A stretch of DNA of 64,000 bases. It comes from Salsuginibacillus kocurii DSM 18087 (GTDB taxonomy: Bacteria; Bacillota; Bacilli; Bacillales; Marinococcaceae). The stretch is taken from assembly GCF_000377705.1 (NCBI RefSeq), contig NZ_KB898624.1:52416-116415 (forward strand), given 5' to 3'. Each line of letters begins with the position of its first letter. Positions within the stretch are counted from its first letter, which is position 1. This document shows positions 56,571-63,431 of this stretch, one piece after another. The position numbers and the translations under genes are program-made. A model generated the notes under the pieces. The model made no database searches, had not been told where the DNA came from, and saw only the letters and a list, made by a program, of their open reading frames with translations.

Positions 56571-57665
56571 ATGAAAGCAAAAGAACAAGTGTTGGAACTA
56601 ACACCATATCAACCAGGGAAACCAATTGAAGATGTGAAACGCGAGCTTGGCTTGGAGCGGGTGGAAAAGCTTGCCTCAAATGAAAACCCATTCGGGGCCT
56701 CAAGCGAGGTAAAGGAAGCAATTAGTGATGCCGCTGCTGTAGCCGGTCTGTATCCAGATGGGTATGCTACTCTATTAAGACAGACAATCGCCAACGATTT
56801 AAATCTTAACGAAAAACAACTGTTGTTCGGAGCTGGTTCAGATGAAGTGATATTAATGCTTTGTCGTACATTTCTTGGACCAGGCACAAACACTGTTATG
56901 GCAGAGCCTACTTTTTCTCAATATAAACATAACGCTGTCATTGAAGGAACAGAAATTAGAGAAGTGCCACTGATTGACGGGGTGCATGACCTAAATGGCT
57001 TATTAGCCCAAATCGATAAACAAACACGCATTGTCTGGGTATGTAATCCGAATAATCCATCCGGCACTTATGTGAACGAAACAGAATTTAAGCACTTTAT
57101 GGAGAGGGTACCAGAAGACGTACTTGTCGTTTCTGATGAAGCGTACATCGAATATGTAAGCGCAGCTGATTATCCTGAGACTCTTCCGATGCTGAAAGAT
57201 TATCCAAACCTCGTCTTGTTGCGCACGTTTTCTAAAGCGTACGGTATGGCTGCCCTGCGGGTTGGATTTGGAATTGGGTCAGAGGAACTCATGCAGACGG
57301 TCGACCCTGTTCGCCCTCCTTTCAACACTACAACTGTTTCACAAGCTGCAGCTTTGGCTGCTTGGAAGGACCAGGACTATATCAGCTGGTGCCGGGAGAA
57401 AACAATAGCTGGTAAGAAAGACTTGGAAGCGTATTGTAAAGAAAATCAATTAACGAGCTACCCAAGTGAAGCAAACTTTTTATTGATAGATACTGGCCTG
57501 CCCGGACACGAAGTATTTGAAGGCTTGTTAAAAAAGGGTGTCATTGTAAGATCAGGAGAAGCCCTTGGTTTTCCAACCTGCATACGCGTAACGATTGGAA
57601 GTGAAGAACAAAACAAATGGTTTAAAGAAGCGATGAGCGCTTTTCTAAGCGAACAAAGAGCCTAA
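56571..57665 (+). CDS. hisC: Histidinol-phosphate / aromatic aminotransferase
   Basis: 364 residues. PLP-dependent fold I enzyme: KLASNENPFG near residue 35, WVCNPNNPSGTY near 160, VSDEAYIEYV near 190, and the PLP lysine in RTFSKAYGMAALRVG near 225. In B. subtilis this enzyme serves histidine, tyrosine and phenylalanine synthesis, which explains its place between trpA and tyrA. Confidence 0.96.
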   Translation: MKAKEQVLELTPYQPGKPIEDVKRELGLERVEKLASNENPFGASSEVKEAISDAAAVAGLYPDGYATLLRQTIANDLNLNEKQLLFGAGSDEVILMLCRTFLGPGTNTVMAEPTFSQYKHNAVIEGTEIREVPLIDGVHDLNGLLAQIDKQTRIVWVCNPNNPSGTYVNETEFKHFMERVPEDVLVVSDEAYIEYVSAADYPETLPMLKDYPNLVLLRTFSKAYGMAALRVGFGIGSEELMQTVDPVRPPFNTTTVSQAAALAAWKDQDYISWCREKTIAGKKDLEAYCKENQLTSYPSEANFLLIDTGLPGHEVFEGLLKKGVIVRSGEALGFPTCIRVTIGSEEQNKWFKEAMSAFLSEQRA

Positions 57666-57736
57666 TTCATCATAGTTGTTCGTATTATAACTGATGGAGA
57701 AGCTGGCTTAATGGTTGGAACATGGAGGGACCAGGC

Positions 57737-58837
57737 ATGAACAAAAAAGTGTGTGTGATAGGTCTTGGCTTAATTGGCGGCTCGATTTCGCTGGCGATTC
57801 AGGCTGAGCATGAAGCCACTGTAATAGGCGTGGATGTAGATGAACAAACATTAAAGCTTGCAAAATCCTTAAAAGTCATACATGAAGGAACAAAGGAAGT
57901 AGCAGAAGGGGTTAAAGAAGCTGACCTTATCGTCTTAAGTGTTCCAGTTACTAAAACGGATCAATTGTTAGCACAGCTGGCAGAACTTCCTTTAAAAAGC
58001 GGGGCTATTATTACAGACGTTGGCAGCACGAAAACACGTATTTTTCAAACGGCTGAACGATTACAAGAGCTGGACGTCACGTTTGTTGGCGGTCATCCAA
58101 TGGCAGGGTCACACAAAACAGGAGTATCAGCTGCACGTGAGCATTTGTTTGAAAATGCCTATTATATTCTCACCCCTTCTCCTCATACAAACCCGCGTCA
58201 AATTATTCAGTTGCAAAACTGGCTAAAAGGCACAAAAGCAAGGTTTATGGAAATGACCCCTGACCAGCATGACCGGCTTGCAGGGGTAGTTAGTCATTTT
58301 CCTCATGTTGTGGCTGCAGGGCTTGTGCATCAAGTAGAAGAGATGGAAAAGGATGATCCTGTAGTAGCCCGCCTTGCTGCTGGCGGTTTTAGAGATATTA
58401 CACGAATTGCTTCCGCCAGCCCTGAGATGTGGCGTGACATTTTACTACATAATAAGGAGTCGCTCCTTTCGATTATGGACCAATGGTTGGATAATATGAA
58501 TTCCATCCGTGGTTTTATTCAACAAGAAGAAAGCGAAGCCATATTTGACTATTTTGCTCGCGCTAAAACATATCGAGATGGCTTGCCTCCACGGGAACAG
58601 GGAGCTTTAGCCCCTTTTTATGATTTATATGTAGATGTCCCTGACCATCCTGGTGTGATCTCGGATGTGACAGGTATTTTAGCAAAAGCTAAAATTAGTA
58701 TCATTAACATTCAAATTATTGAAACCCGGGAAGATATTATGGGGGTACTCCGATTGACTTTCCGTTCTGAAGACGACCGGACAGAAGGCATAGCTTGTCT
58801 GCGGCGTGAAATGTATGAAACCCATATACTTGATTAA
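57737..58837 (+). CDS. tyrA: Prephenate dehydrogenase with ACT domain
   Basis: 366 residues from ATG 57737, seven bases after GGAGG. Rossmann motif IGLGLIGGSISLAIQ at residues 8-22, the prephenate-binding GGHPMAGSHKTG near 120 and SHFPHVVAA near 195. A C-terminal ACT domain (DVPDHPGVISDVTGIL) is likely to bind tyrosine. It oxidises prephenate to 4-hydroxyphenylpyruvate. Confidence 0.96.
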   Translation: MNKKVCVIGLGLIGGSISLAIQAEHEATVIGVDVDEQTLKLAKSLKVIHEGTKEVAEGVKEADLIVLSVPVTKTDQLLAQLAELPLKSGAIITDVGSTKTRIFQTAERLQELDVTFVGGHPMAGSHKTGVSAAREHLFENAYYILTPSPHTNPRQIIQLQNWLKGTKARFMEMTPDQHDRLAGVVSHFPHVVAAGLVHQVEEMEKDDPVVARLAAGGFRDITRIASASPEMWRDILLHNKESLLSIMDQWLDNMNSIRGFIQQEESEAIFDYFARAKTYRDGLPPREQGALAPFYDLYVDVPDHPGVISDVTGILAKAKISIINIQIIETREDIMGVLRLTFRSEDDRTEGIACLRREMYETHILD

Positions 58838-58854
58838 AAAAGGGGAGGACTTGA

Positions 58855-60141
58855 ATGAGCGAACAAGAAATACATCCGGTGCAGGCTATGGAAGGTTCTA
58901 TACAGGTGCCAGGAGATAAATCTATTTCGCACCGGGCGGTTATGTTCGGGGCGATGGCTAAGGGAACTACCAAGGTTGAAGGATTTTTGCCAGGGGCCGA
59001 TTGCTTAAGTACGATTGATGTTTTTCAAAAGTTAGGCGTTTCTATTCAAGTTGATGAGTCAACTGTTCACATTGAAGGAAAAGGACTGGATGGTCTGATA
59101 GAACCTAAAGAAGTGCTTGATGTCGGTAATTCTGGGACAACGATCCGCCTTTTACTTGGCATTCTGTCCGGCCGCCCTTTTCACAGTGTAGTTGTTGGGG
59201 ATGACTCTATCGCAAAACGGCCGATGTCTCGGGTGACCCACCCTTTAAAAGAGATGGGAGTGAAAATAGAAGGGCGAGAAGAAGGGACATATACACCGCT
59301 CTCTGTAAGAGGACAAGAAATGAAAGCGATCCACTGGGTATCAAAGGTAGCGAGTGCTCAAGTGAAATCATGCATTTTGCTGGCTGGCTTACAAAGCGAA
59401 GGGACCACTGTGGTGGAAGAGCCTTATTTATCCAGGGATCATACGGAGAGAATGCTCAGTGCTTTTGGGGTGAATGTGGAAAGGAAGCCGAATGGAGCAG
59501 CCATAGAGGGAGGGCAAACACTCCAAGCCCGTGAAGTAAAAGTGCCAGGCGACATATCATCAGCAGCTTTCTTGCTTGTAGCAGCCGCTTTAGTAAAAGA
59601 GGCTGATGTTCGATTGCTTTCGGTTGGTGTAAACCCTACACGAACTGGGGTTATTGATGTATTAAAAGAGATGGGAGCAAACCTTACGATTGAAAATGAA
59701 CGAGAAGAAAGCGGTGAACCGGTTGCTGACCTTCATATGAGTGCTTCTTCGTTAAATGCTGTTACGATTGATGGGAGCTTAATTCCACGCTTAATTGATG
59801 AAATTCCTGTTATAGCTGTACTTGCTACTCAAGCGGAAGGTAAAACAGTGATCAAAGAGGCTGAAGAATTAAAAGTTAAAGAAACCAACCGGATTGACAC
59901 AGTAGTCAATGAATTGAAAAAATTCGGAGCAGACATAGAAGCGACTGAAGATGGAATGATCATTAACGGACCTACTCCTCTACTCGGGGCTAAAGCAGAA
60001 AGTTACGGAGACCACCGTATTGGCATGGCTATGTCTATTGCAGCTTTGATCGCAGATGGGATAAGTAACATCCAAAATGCTGAAGCCATAGAAGTCTCTT
60101 ATCCAAACTTTTTCGAACATCTCCACCAGTTAAGTAAGTAA
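58855..60141 (+). CDS. aroE: 3-phosphoshikimate 1-carboxyvinyltransferase (EPSP synthase)
   Basis: 428 residues with GGGGAGG upstream. [19 protein letters not shown] near residue 19, [13 protein letters not shown] near 90, [16 protein letters not shown] near 122, and the C-terminal [16 protein letters not shown] near 385. It joins PEP to shikimate-3-phosphate. The symbol follows B. subtilis (aroA in E. coli). It closes the supra-operon. The genes ypiA and ypiB, which follow in B. subtilis, are not here; the sin/tas locus begins instead. Confidence 0.97.
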   Translation: MSEQEIHPVQAMEGSIQVPGDKSISHRAVMFGAMAKGTTKVEGFLPGADCLSTIDVFQKLGVSIQVDESTVHIEGKGLDGLIEPKEVLDVGNSGTTIRLLLGILSGRPFHSVVVGDDSIAKRPMSRVTHPLKEMGVKIEGREEGTYTPLSVRGQEMKAIHWVSKVASAQVKSCILLAGLQSEGTTVVEEPYLSRDHTERMLSAFGVNVERKPNGAAIEGGQTLQAREVKVPGDISSAAFLLVAAALVKEADVRLLSVGVNPTRTGVIDVLKEMGANLTIENEREESGEPVADLHMSASSLNAVTIDGSLIPRLIDEIPVIAVLATQAEGKTVIKEAEELKVKETNRIDTVVNELKKFGADIEATEDGMIINGPTPLLGAKAESYGDHRIGMAMSIAALIADGISNIQNAEAIEVSYPNFFEHLHQLSK

Positions 60142-60150
60142 TAAATGAAG

Positions 60151-60180
60151 AAAAAAGTGCCTACTTTAGGCACTTTTTTT
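60151..60180 (+). terminator. Terminator of the aromatic supra-operon
   Basis: AAAAAAGTGCCTA-CTT-TAGGCAC followed by seven T. Confidence 0.93.
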
Positions 60181-60568
60181 AGGCCTAAAGTTACGAAGGC
60201 GAGGATAAAGAGAGCTTTATTCTTCAATCAACTATATGAAAGCTAAAAATTAAATATAAAGCAGGATAATAGTACTGATTATAAGTTATCTAAAATATAT
60301 GCAAAATATTCGTAAAATTATAGAAGACAAAGGCCAAAAACATTGGTAGAATCCAACCATACCTACCATTCCACGAGGTCATTGTTAGCATACTGGAAAG
60401 AATATTGTTGAATTTTTAGTAAAAGTCTTTTCTCCGCTGGAGCAGGAACTTTATAAAAATATCCAGAATTCAAATAGGGCAAAATTACTTATTAAAAGAA
60501 GCTTGGGGTACGCTGCGCAGTTAAAAGCGAACAAAAGGAGGTGGGAGGAAGGTAGAGTGTAGTAAAAA
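60181..60568 (+). other. AT-rich gene-free stretch with a possible gene remnant
   Basis: The first 220 bases are A+T-rich and show no gene. From about 60395 to 60562 one frame is protein-like (GKNIVEFLVKVFSPLEQELY, then KLLIKRSLGYAAQLKANKRR, ending EEGRV and TAG) but has no start codon. It may be the decayed end of a lost gene. A perfect ribosome-site-like AAAGGAGGTGG lies within it at 60535-60545 with no frame to serve. The promoter of the riboswitch transcript must also lie here but no clear box pair was found. Confidence 0.35.
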
Positions 60569-60688
60569 TATACTCAATGAAAAAGGCTACCTTGCTGAAA
60601 AGCAAAGGACGCAAAGTTTACAGGTCTAAGGCGCCAATGCTAAGACGGCTGGGCTACCTGTTGAGAGAAAACTAAGGGTGAGTATATG
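60569..60688 (+). promoter_or_regulatory. c-di-GMP class I (GEMM) riboswitch controlling sinI
   Basis: Conserved blocks of the class I aptamer are in order: P2 hairpin CCTTGC-TGAAAA-GCAAAGG (60590-60608) running into GGACGCAAAG, then CAGGTCTAAGG (60621-60631), then AAGACGGCTGGGCTACC (60642-60658). A closing P1 can form from CTCAA (60573-60577) with TTGAG (60661-60665). An alternative helix, TATACTCA (60569-60576) with TGAGTATA (60679-60686), covers part of the ribosome site AAGGGTGAG and the A of the sinI ATG. The two share CTCA, so they exclude each other. Ligand binding should free the ribosome site. No transcription terminator precedes the ATG, so control appears translational. Confidence 0.85.
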
Positions 60689-60835
60689 AAAGGGAATAAG
60701 AGTATATTTTATGATCAAGAATGGGTGGAACTAATACTTGAAGCAAAAGAAAAGGGGTTCTCAGCTGAAGAAGTGAAAACATACTTGTGTGAGCTGAAAG
60801 AGAAGGAAGTAAAAGAAAAGCTTACCTCATCATAA
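60686..60835 (+). CDS. sinI: SinI antirepressor under riboswitch control
   Basis: 49 residues from ATG 60686. It reads MKGNKSIFYD, then QEWVELILEAKEKGFSAEEV, then KTYL. B. subtilis SinI contains DQEWVELMVEAKEANISPEE, so the SinR-binding helix pair is almost unchanged. The protein pairs with the SinR dimerisation domain and takes it off DNA. The ribosome site AAGGGTGAG is part of the riboswitch expression platform. A terminator overlaps the stop codon, so sinI is a separate unit from sinR. It is short and easily missed in annotation. Confidence 0.93.
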   Translation: MKGNKSIFYDQEWVELILEAKEKGFSAEEVKTYLCELKEKEVKEKLTSS

Positions 60836-60859
60836 AGCCATGTCAGTGGCTTTCTTTTT
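60834..60859 (+). terminator. Terminator of sinI
   Basis: AAAGCCA-TGTCAG-TGGCTTT followed by CTTTTTC. The first arm begins in the sinI stop codon. Confidence 0.8.
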
Positions 60860-60948
60860 CATTCGTAAGGACTGTCTAAAAGAGTTGCTACGGTCGTTCT
60901 ATAAGTTGGGACTGACTGCTTTTTACAACGTCACAGAAAGATGAGTTA

Positions 60949-60957
60949 TGCTATAAT
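60949..60957 (+). promoter_or_regulatory. Extended -10 promoter of sinR
   Basis: TGCTATAAT lies 33 bases before the sinR ATG. No strong -35 is seen; extended -10 promoters can do without one. Confidence 0.6.
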
Positions 60958-60989
60958 TGCAGAAAAGTTGTTTAAAGTAGGTGTAGATC

Positions 60990-61319
60990 ATGATCGGTGA
61001 CCGTGTGAAGCAACACCGTAAAGAACGTGGACTTTCTATGACAGAACTGGCTGATAAAGCAGGCGTTGCTAAATCGTATTTAAGTGCGCTGGAACGAAAT
61101 ATTCAAACGAACCCCTCGGTTCAATTTCTTGAAAAGGTGGCTTCTGTTCTTAACATATCGGTTGATGCACTTATTTATGATTCTGTTGAGGAAGCTGAGA
61201 CACTTGATGAGGAATGGAAGCAGCTTGTATATGATGCGATGGACTCCGGAGTTTCAAAAGAACAATTTCGCGAGTTTCTAGAGTTTAATAAATGGCGGAA
61301 AGAACAACATAATGATTAG
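60990..61319 (+). CDS. sinR: Biofilm master repressor SinR
   Basis: 109 residues, about the size of B. subtilis SinR (111). The N-terminal helix-turn-helix reads MIGDRVKQHRKERGLSMTEL, ADKAGVAKSYLSALERNIQT and NPSVQFLEKVASVL; the C-terminal dimerisation domain has DEEWKQLVYDAMDSGVSKEQ and FREFLEFNKWRKEQ, which is the surface SinI displaces. In B. subtilis SinR represses tapA-sipW-tasA and eps. Here its probable operators lie 0.5-0.7 kb downstream, before sipW. Expression comes from its own promoter and so should be independent of the riboswitch. Confidence 0.96.
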   Translation: MIGDRVKQHRKERGLSMTELADKAGVAKSYLSALERNIQTNPSVQFLEKVASVLNISVDALIYDSVEEAETLDEEWKQLVYDAMDSGVSKEQFREFLEFNKWRKEQHND

Positions 61320-61353
61320 ATTTGTTTAGCGTAATTGAGCATAGAAATACTCT

Positions 61354-61396
61354 TAAGGAGGCAAGCTTTATTTTTAAGGCTTGTCCGCCTTTTTCT
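61354..61396 (+). terminator. Terminator of sinR, overlapping the opposing sinI-like gene
   Basis: AAGGAGGCAAGC and GCTTGTCCGCCTT form a bulged stem followed by TTTTC. The right arm lies inside the last codons of the minus-strand sinI-like gene. Confidence 0.75.
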
Positions 61397-61526
61397 TATT
61401 CTTATATAAGAACGCATAGATATCTTCTTTTTTAAAACCATGCTCTTTTGCTTCTACCATTAATGTATACCATTCCTCGAAATTAACAAGATCTTTCTGT
61501 TCTTCACTTAGTTTGTTCCTTTTCAT
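61374..61526 (-). CDS. Second SinI-domain protein
   Basis: 50 residues from ATG 61526 with AAAGGGG seven bases upstream. It reads MKRNKLSEEQ, KDLVNFEEWY, TLMVEAKEHG, FKKEDIYAFL and ends YKNKKKADKP. Comparison with SinI shows the same EEW..LMVEAKE helix, turn and second helix ending in a Lys-rich tail. It lacks any DNA-binding part. It follows the HTH-only gene on the same strand and is probably co-transcribed. It could bind SinR as a second antirepressor, or be the detached dimerisation partner of the HTH protein; neither is shown. Confidence 0.85.
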   Translation of the reverse strand: MKRNKLSEEQKDLVNFEEWYTLMVEAKEHGFKKEDIYAFLYKNKKKADKP

Positions 61527-61587
61527 CTGGACTGCCCCTTTCTTTTCTCGAGTATATTGGTGATGTTCACTTCAGTCATAAACGTGA

Positions 61588-61782
61588 TTACTTACCGACA
61601 AGGTCGTTTATGGAAACATTTAATGCAGCTGCAATATTACTTAGTAATTCAATAGATGGATTCTGTTTTACGTTTCGTTCCATATAACTTAAATACGACT
61701 TAGAAATCCCTGCTTTTTTCGCTAATGTATTTAATGATATTTCCTGTTTTTCGCGGTAATAGCGAATTTGGTCCCCTAGCAT
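61588..61782 (-). CDS. HTH-only SinR/SlrR-like regulator
   Basis: 64 residues from ATG 61782, which follows AAAGGAGGAGGG on the minus strand. The whole protein is one helix-turn-helix: MLGDQIRYYREKQEISLNTL, AKKAGISKSYLSYMERNVKQ, NPSIELLSNIAAAL, very close to the SinR DNA-binding half. The C-terminal SinI-interaction domain is absent. It may therefore recognise SinR-type operators but not be disarmed directly by SinI. It is divergent from sipW and could be autoregulated through the shared operator region. Its leader also contains a GTT-N10-AAC half-match (61807-61822). Confidence 0.88.
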   Translation of the reverse strand: MLGDQIRYYREKQEISLNTLAKKAGISKSYLSYMERNVKQNPSIELLSNIAAALNVSINDLVGK

Positions 61783-61860
61783 GCTTCCCTCCTCCTTTCT
61801 CATTTTGTTCATTATATAAAACAACAGAAAAAAAGAAAAAAACAAAATCATGAGAAAAAG

Positions 61861-61898
61861 TGAGCTACAGTTCTATATATAGAACAAAATGTAGCTCA
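61861..61898. repeat. Nested palindrome between divergent units
   Basis: TGAGCTACA (61861-61869) and TGTAGCTCA (61890-61898) flank the inner palindrome GTTCTATATATAGAAC. On the minus strand the structure is followed by CTTTTTCTC and on the plus strand by TTTCTTTT, so it could end transcripts from both sides. A SinR-type operator sits in its loop. Confidence 0.7.
61870..61885. promoter_or_regulatory. SinR-type operator 1
   Basis: GTTCT-ATATAT-AGAAC is a perfect palindrome. It matches the GTTCT-N6-AGAAC arrangement of the SinR operator used in structural work on B. subtilis SinR. Confidence 0.75.
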
Positions 61899-61960
61899 TT
61901 TCTTTTAGAAGCGATTTTTCGAACTTTAATATCAAACAAGAATGAATTATGATAAAAATA

Positions 61961-61976
61961 GTTCTTAATTGAGAAC
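61961..61976. promoter_or_regulatory. SinR-type operator 2
   Basis: GTTCT-TAATTG-AGAAC has the same half-sites and spacing as operator 1. A weak -10-like TATGAT lies just upstream (61948-61953), so binding here would block the sipW promoter region. Confidence 0.75.
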
Positions 61977-62029
61977 AAAACATATGAATGTAGCGTTTCT
62001 CAGTTAAGACCCTTTTTTATACATTTAAC

Positions 62030-62045
62030 GTTCTTTGAAACGAAC
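62030..62045. promoter_or_regulatory. SinR-type operator 3 (one mismatch)
   Basis: GTTCT-TTGAAA-CGAAC keeps the spacing with one changed base in the right half-site. It ends six bases before the sipW ribosome site. Confidence 0.55.
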
Positions 62046-62064
62046 AACACAAAGGAGGAACGAA

Positions 62065-62610
62065 GTGAAAAGCTTTTTATCAAGCACAGTACAAATAATG
62101 TTTTTTGCCATATTCGGTTGCTTTGGATTGATCATAGTTCTGTCCTTTGTAGGTGACCAAGAAGAGCAACCATTACCATCCTTTTTCGGTTACCAGCCCC
62201 TGGTCGTTTTATCTAACAGTATGGAACCATTTTTCTCAGCCGGAGACATCATCATTTCTCAAGCGGCAGATGCTGAAAAGGTTCAAGAAGAAGATGTTAT
62301 TACCTACTACGATCCAGATGAACGAATAGTAACTCATCGAGTAATTGAAACAACTGAACAAGATGGGGAAATCGCCTTTCAAACGAAAGGAGATAACAAT
62401 AACACCGAAGACGAGTACCTTGTAGCAGGTGCAAATGTCTTAGGAAACCACTCCATGACTATTCCAAAGGTTGGCTATCTCATTCAATTCCTAGGAACGC
62501 CAGCTGGAATCTGGCTAACCATCCTCTTACCGTTATTAATCTTTATTTGGATTACCATCTATGAACGCATATCAAAATCCGAAAAAACGACAAAAGAAGT
62601 AGCAGACTAA
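62065..62610 (+). CDS. sipW: ER-type signal peptidase SipW
   Basis: 181 residues from GTG 62065, six bases after AAAGGAGG. It has an N-terminal membrane helix (IMFFAIFGCFGLIIVLSFV), the catalytic serine in VVLSNSMEPFFSAGD near residue 53, a histidine rather than lysine as the general base (VTHRVIE near 93), KGDNNNTEDEYLV, and a C-terminal helix pair. A Ser-His signal peptidase processes TasA-type proteins. It is followed by two predicted substrates. TapA, which precedes sipW in B. subtilis, is absent upstream. Confidence 0.95.
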   Translation: MKSFLSSTVQIMFFAIFGCFGLIIVLSFVGDQEEQPLPSFFGYQPLVVLSNSMEPFFSAGDIIISQAADAEKVQEEDVITYYDPDERIVTHRVIETTEQDGEIAFQTKGDNNNTEDEYLVAGANVLGNHSMTIPKVGYLIQFLGTPAGIWLTILLPLLIFIWITIYERISKSEKTTKEVAD

Positions 62611-62737
62611 GTCTTTTATTCTATTAAGGAGGTGAACTAAGAAGCGCGTCCATACTTACAACGGAGATTCATCTTGCAGCTTAGAAAGCAAAAGGCAAAA
62701 GAACTTATTATTCAACATTTTAAGGAGGAAGAAGTAT
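62611..62737 (+). other. sipW-tasA spacer with an unused ribosome-site sequence
   Basis: AAGGAGGTGAACTAA at 62627-62641 looks like a strong ribosome site with no usable start codon. A second AAGGAGG at 62721-62727 serves tasA. The frame between them is open from the TAA into tasA but has no start codon. The first site may mark a deleted gene. Confidence 0.4.
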
Positions 62738-63358
62738 ATGAACAAAACAAAAAAGGTAATGGTGGCAACAGCACTAACAGGGGTACTAGGAGTAGGCGCA
62801 TTCTTCGGAACATATTCTTGGTTTACAGATGCGACGGCAACAGGTGAAAGTGAAGTGACAGCAGGCACTCTTGAAATTACTGATATTGCAAATGAAAATG
62901 TATTTTTGCCAGAGGGTGAAGAGTTTCACATTGCTCCAAGTCGAACTGTTGAGGGTGAAACGATCACAGTAGCGAATACAGGTAATATGGAAGTCGTTCC
63001 AAGACTAAAGTTAAATATGGATGTTAATGGGGACGACAACAATGATAATTACAACGGTGAAGATCTCCGTGATAAATATGAGGTAACGATGCACTTTGAA
63101 CGTGAGGATAGAGGCTATGACGAAACACGCACATTAGCATTATCAGATGTAGATGAGGACAGAGGCATTATTAATCAATTCTTCCCTGAGGAGGATGGGT
63201 TCGAATATCCGGTAGCTCCTGGGGATGATTTTGAAGTGACATTCGACCTAAAATTAAAAGAGGAAGCTGGAAATGAATACCAAGGTTCTGTCGTTACAGG
63301 AAGCCTTGAAGTAGAAGCTAAGCAAACTGATGAGGGTGCTGAGTACGAAAACGAATAA
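62738..63358 (+). CDS. tasA: TasA/camelysin family matrix protein
   Basis: 206 residues with AAGGAGG upstream. A signal peptide (KVMVATALTGVLGVGAFFG) leads into the SipW-recognised start TYSWFTDATATGESEVTAGT. A beta-sandwich domain with ITVANTGNMEVVPRLKLNMD follows, typical of the M73/TasA/CalY family, then an Asp/Asn-rich insertion (NGDDNNDNYNGEDLR) and an acidic tail. In B. subtilis TasA forms the protein fibres of the biofilm matrix. This protein is shorter than TasA (261) and about the size of CalY (197), so either name could fit. Confidence 0.9.
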   Translation: MNKTKKVMVATALTGVLGVGAFFGTYSWFTDATATGESEVTAGTLEITDIANENVFLPEGEEFHIAPSRTVEGETITVANTGNMEVVPRLKLNMDVNGDDNNDNYNGEDLRDKYEVTMHFEREDRGYDETRTLALSDVDEDRGIINQFFPEEDGFEYPVAPGDDFEVTFDLKLKEEAGNEYQGSVVTGSLEVEAKQTDEGAEYENE

Positions 63359-63431
63359 TTTTCAGCAAGATTAGATTGATGGAGTAGCCACATGTTAATG
63401 GCTGCTCCATTTCCATAAGGGGGTGCGAGTG

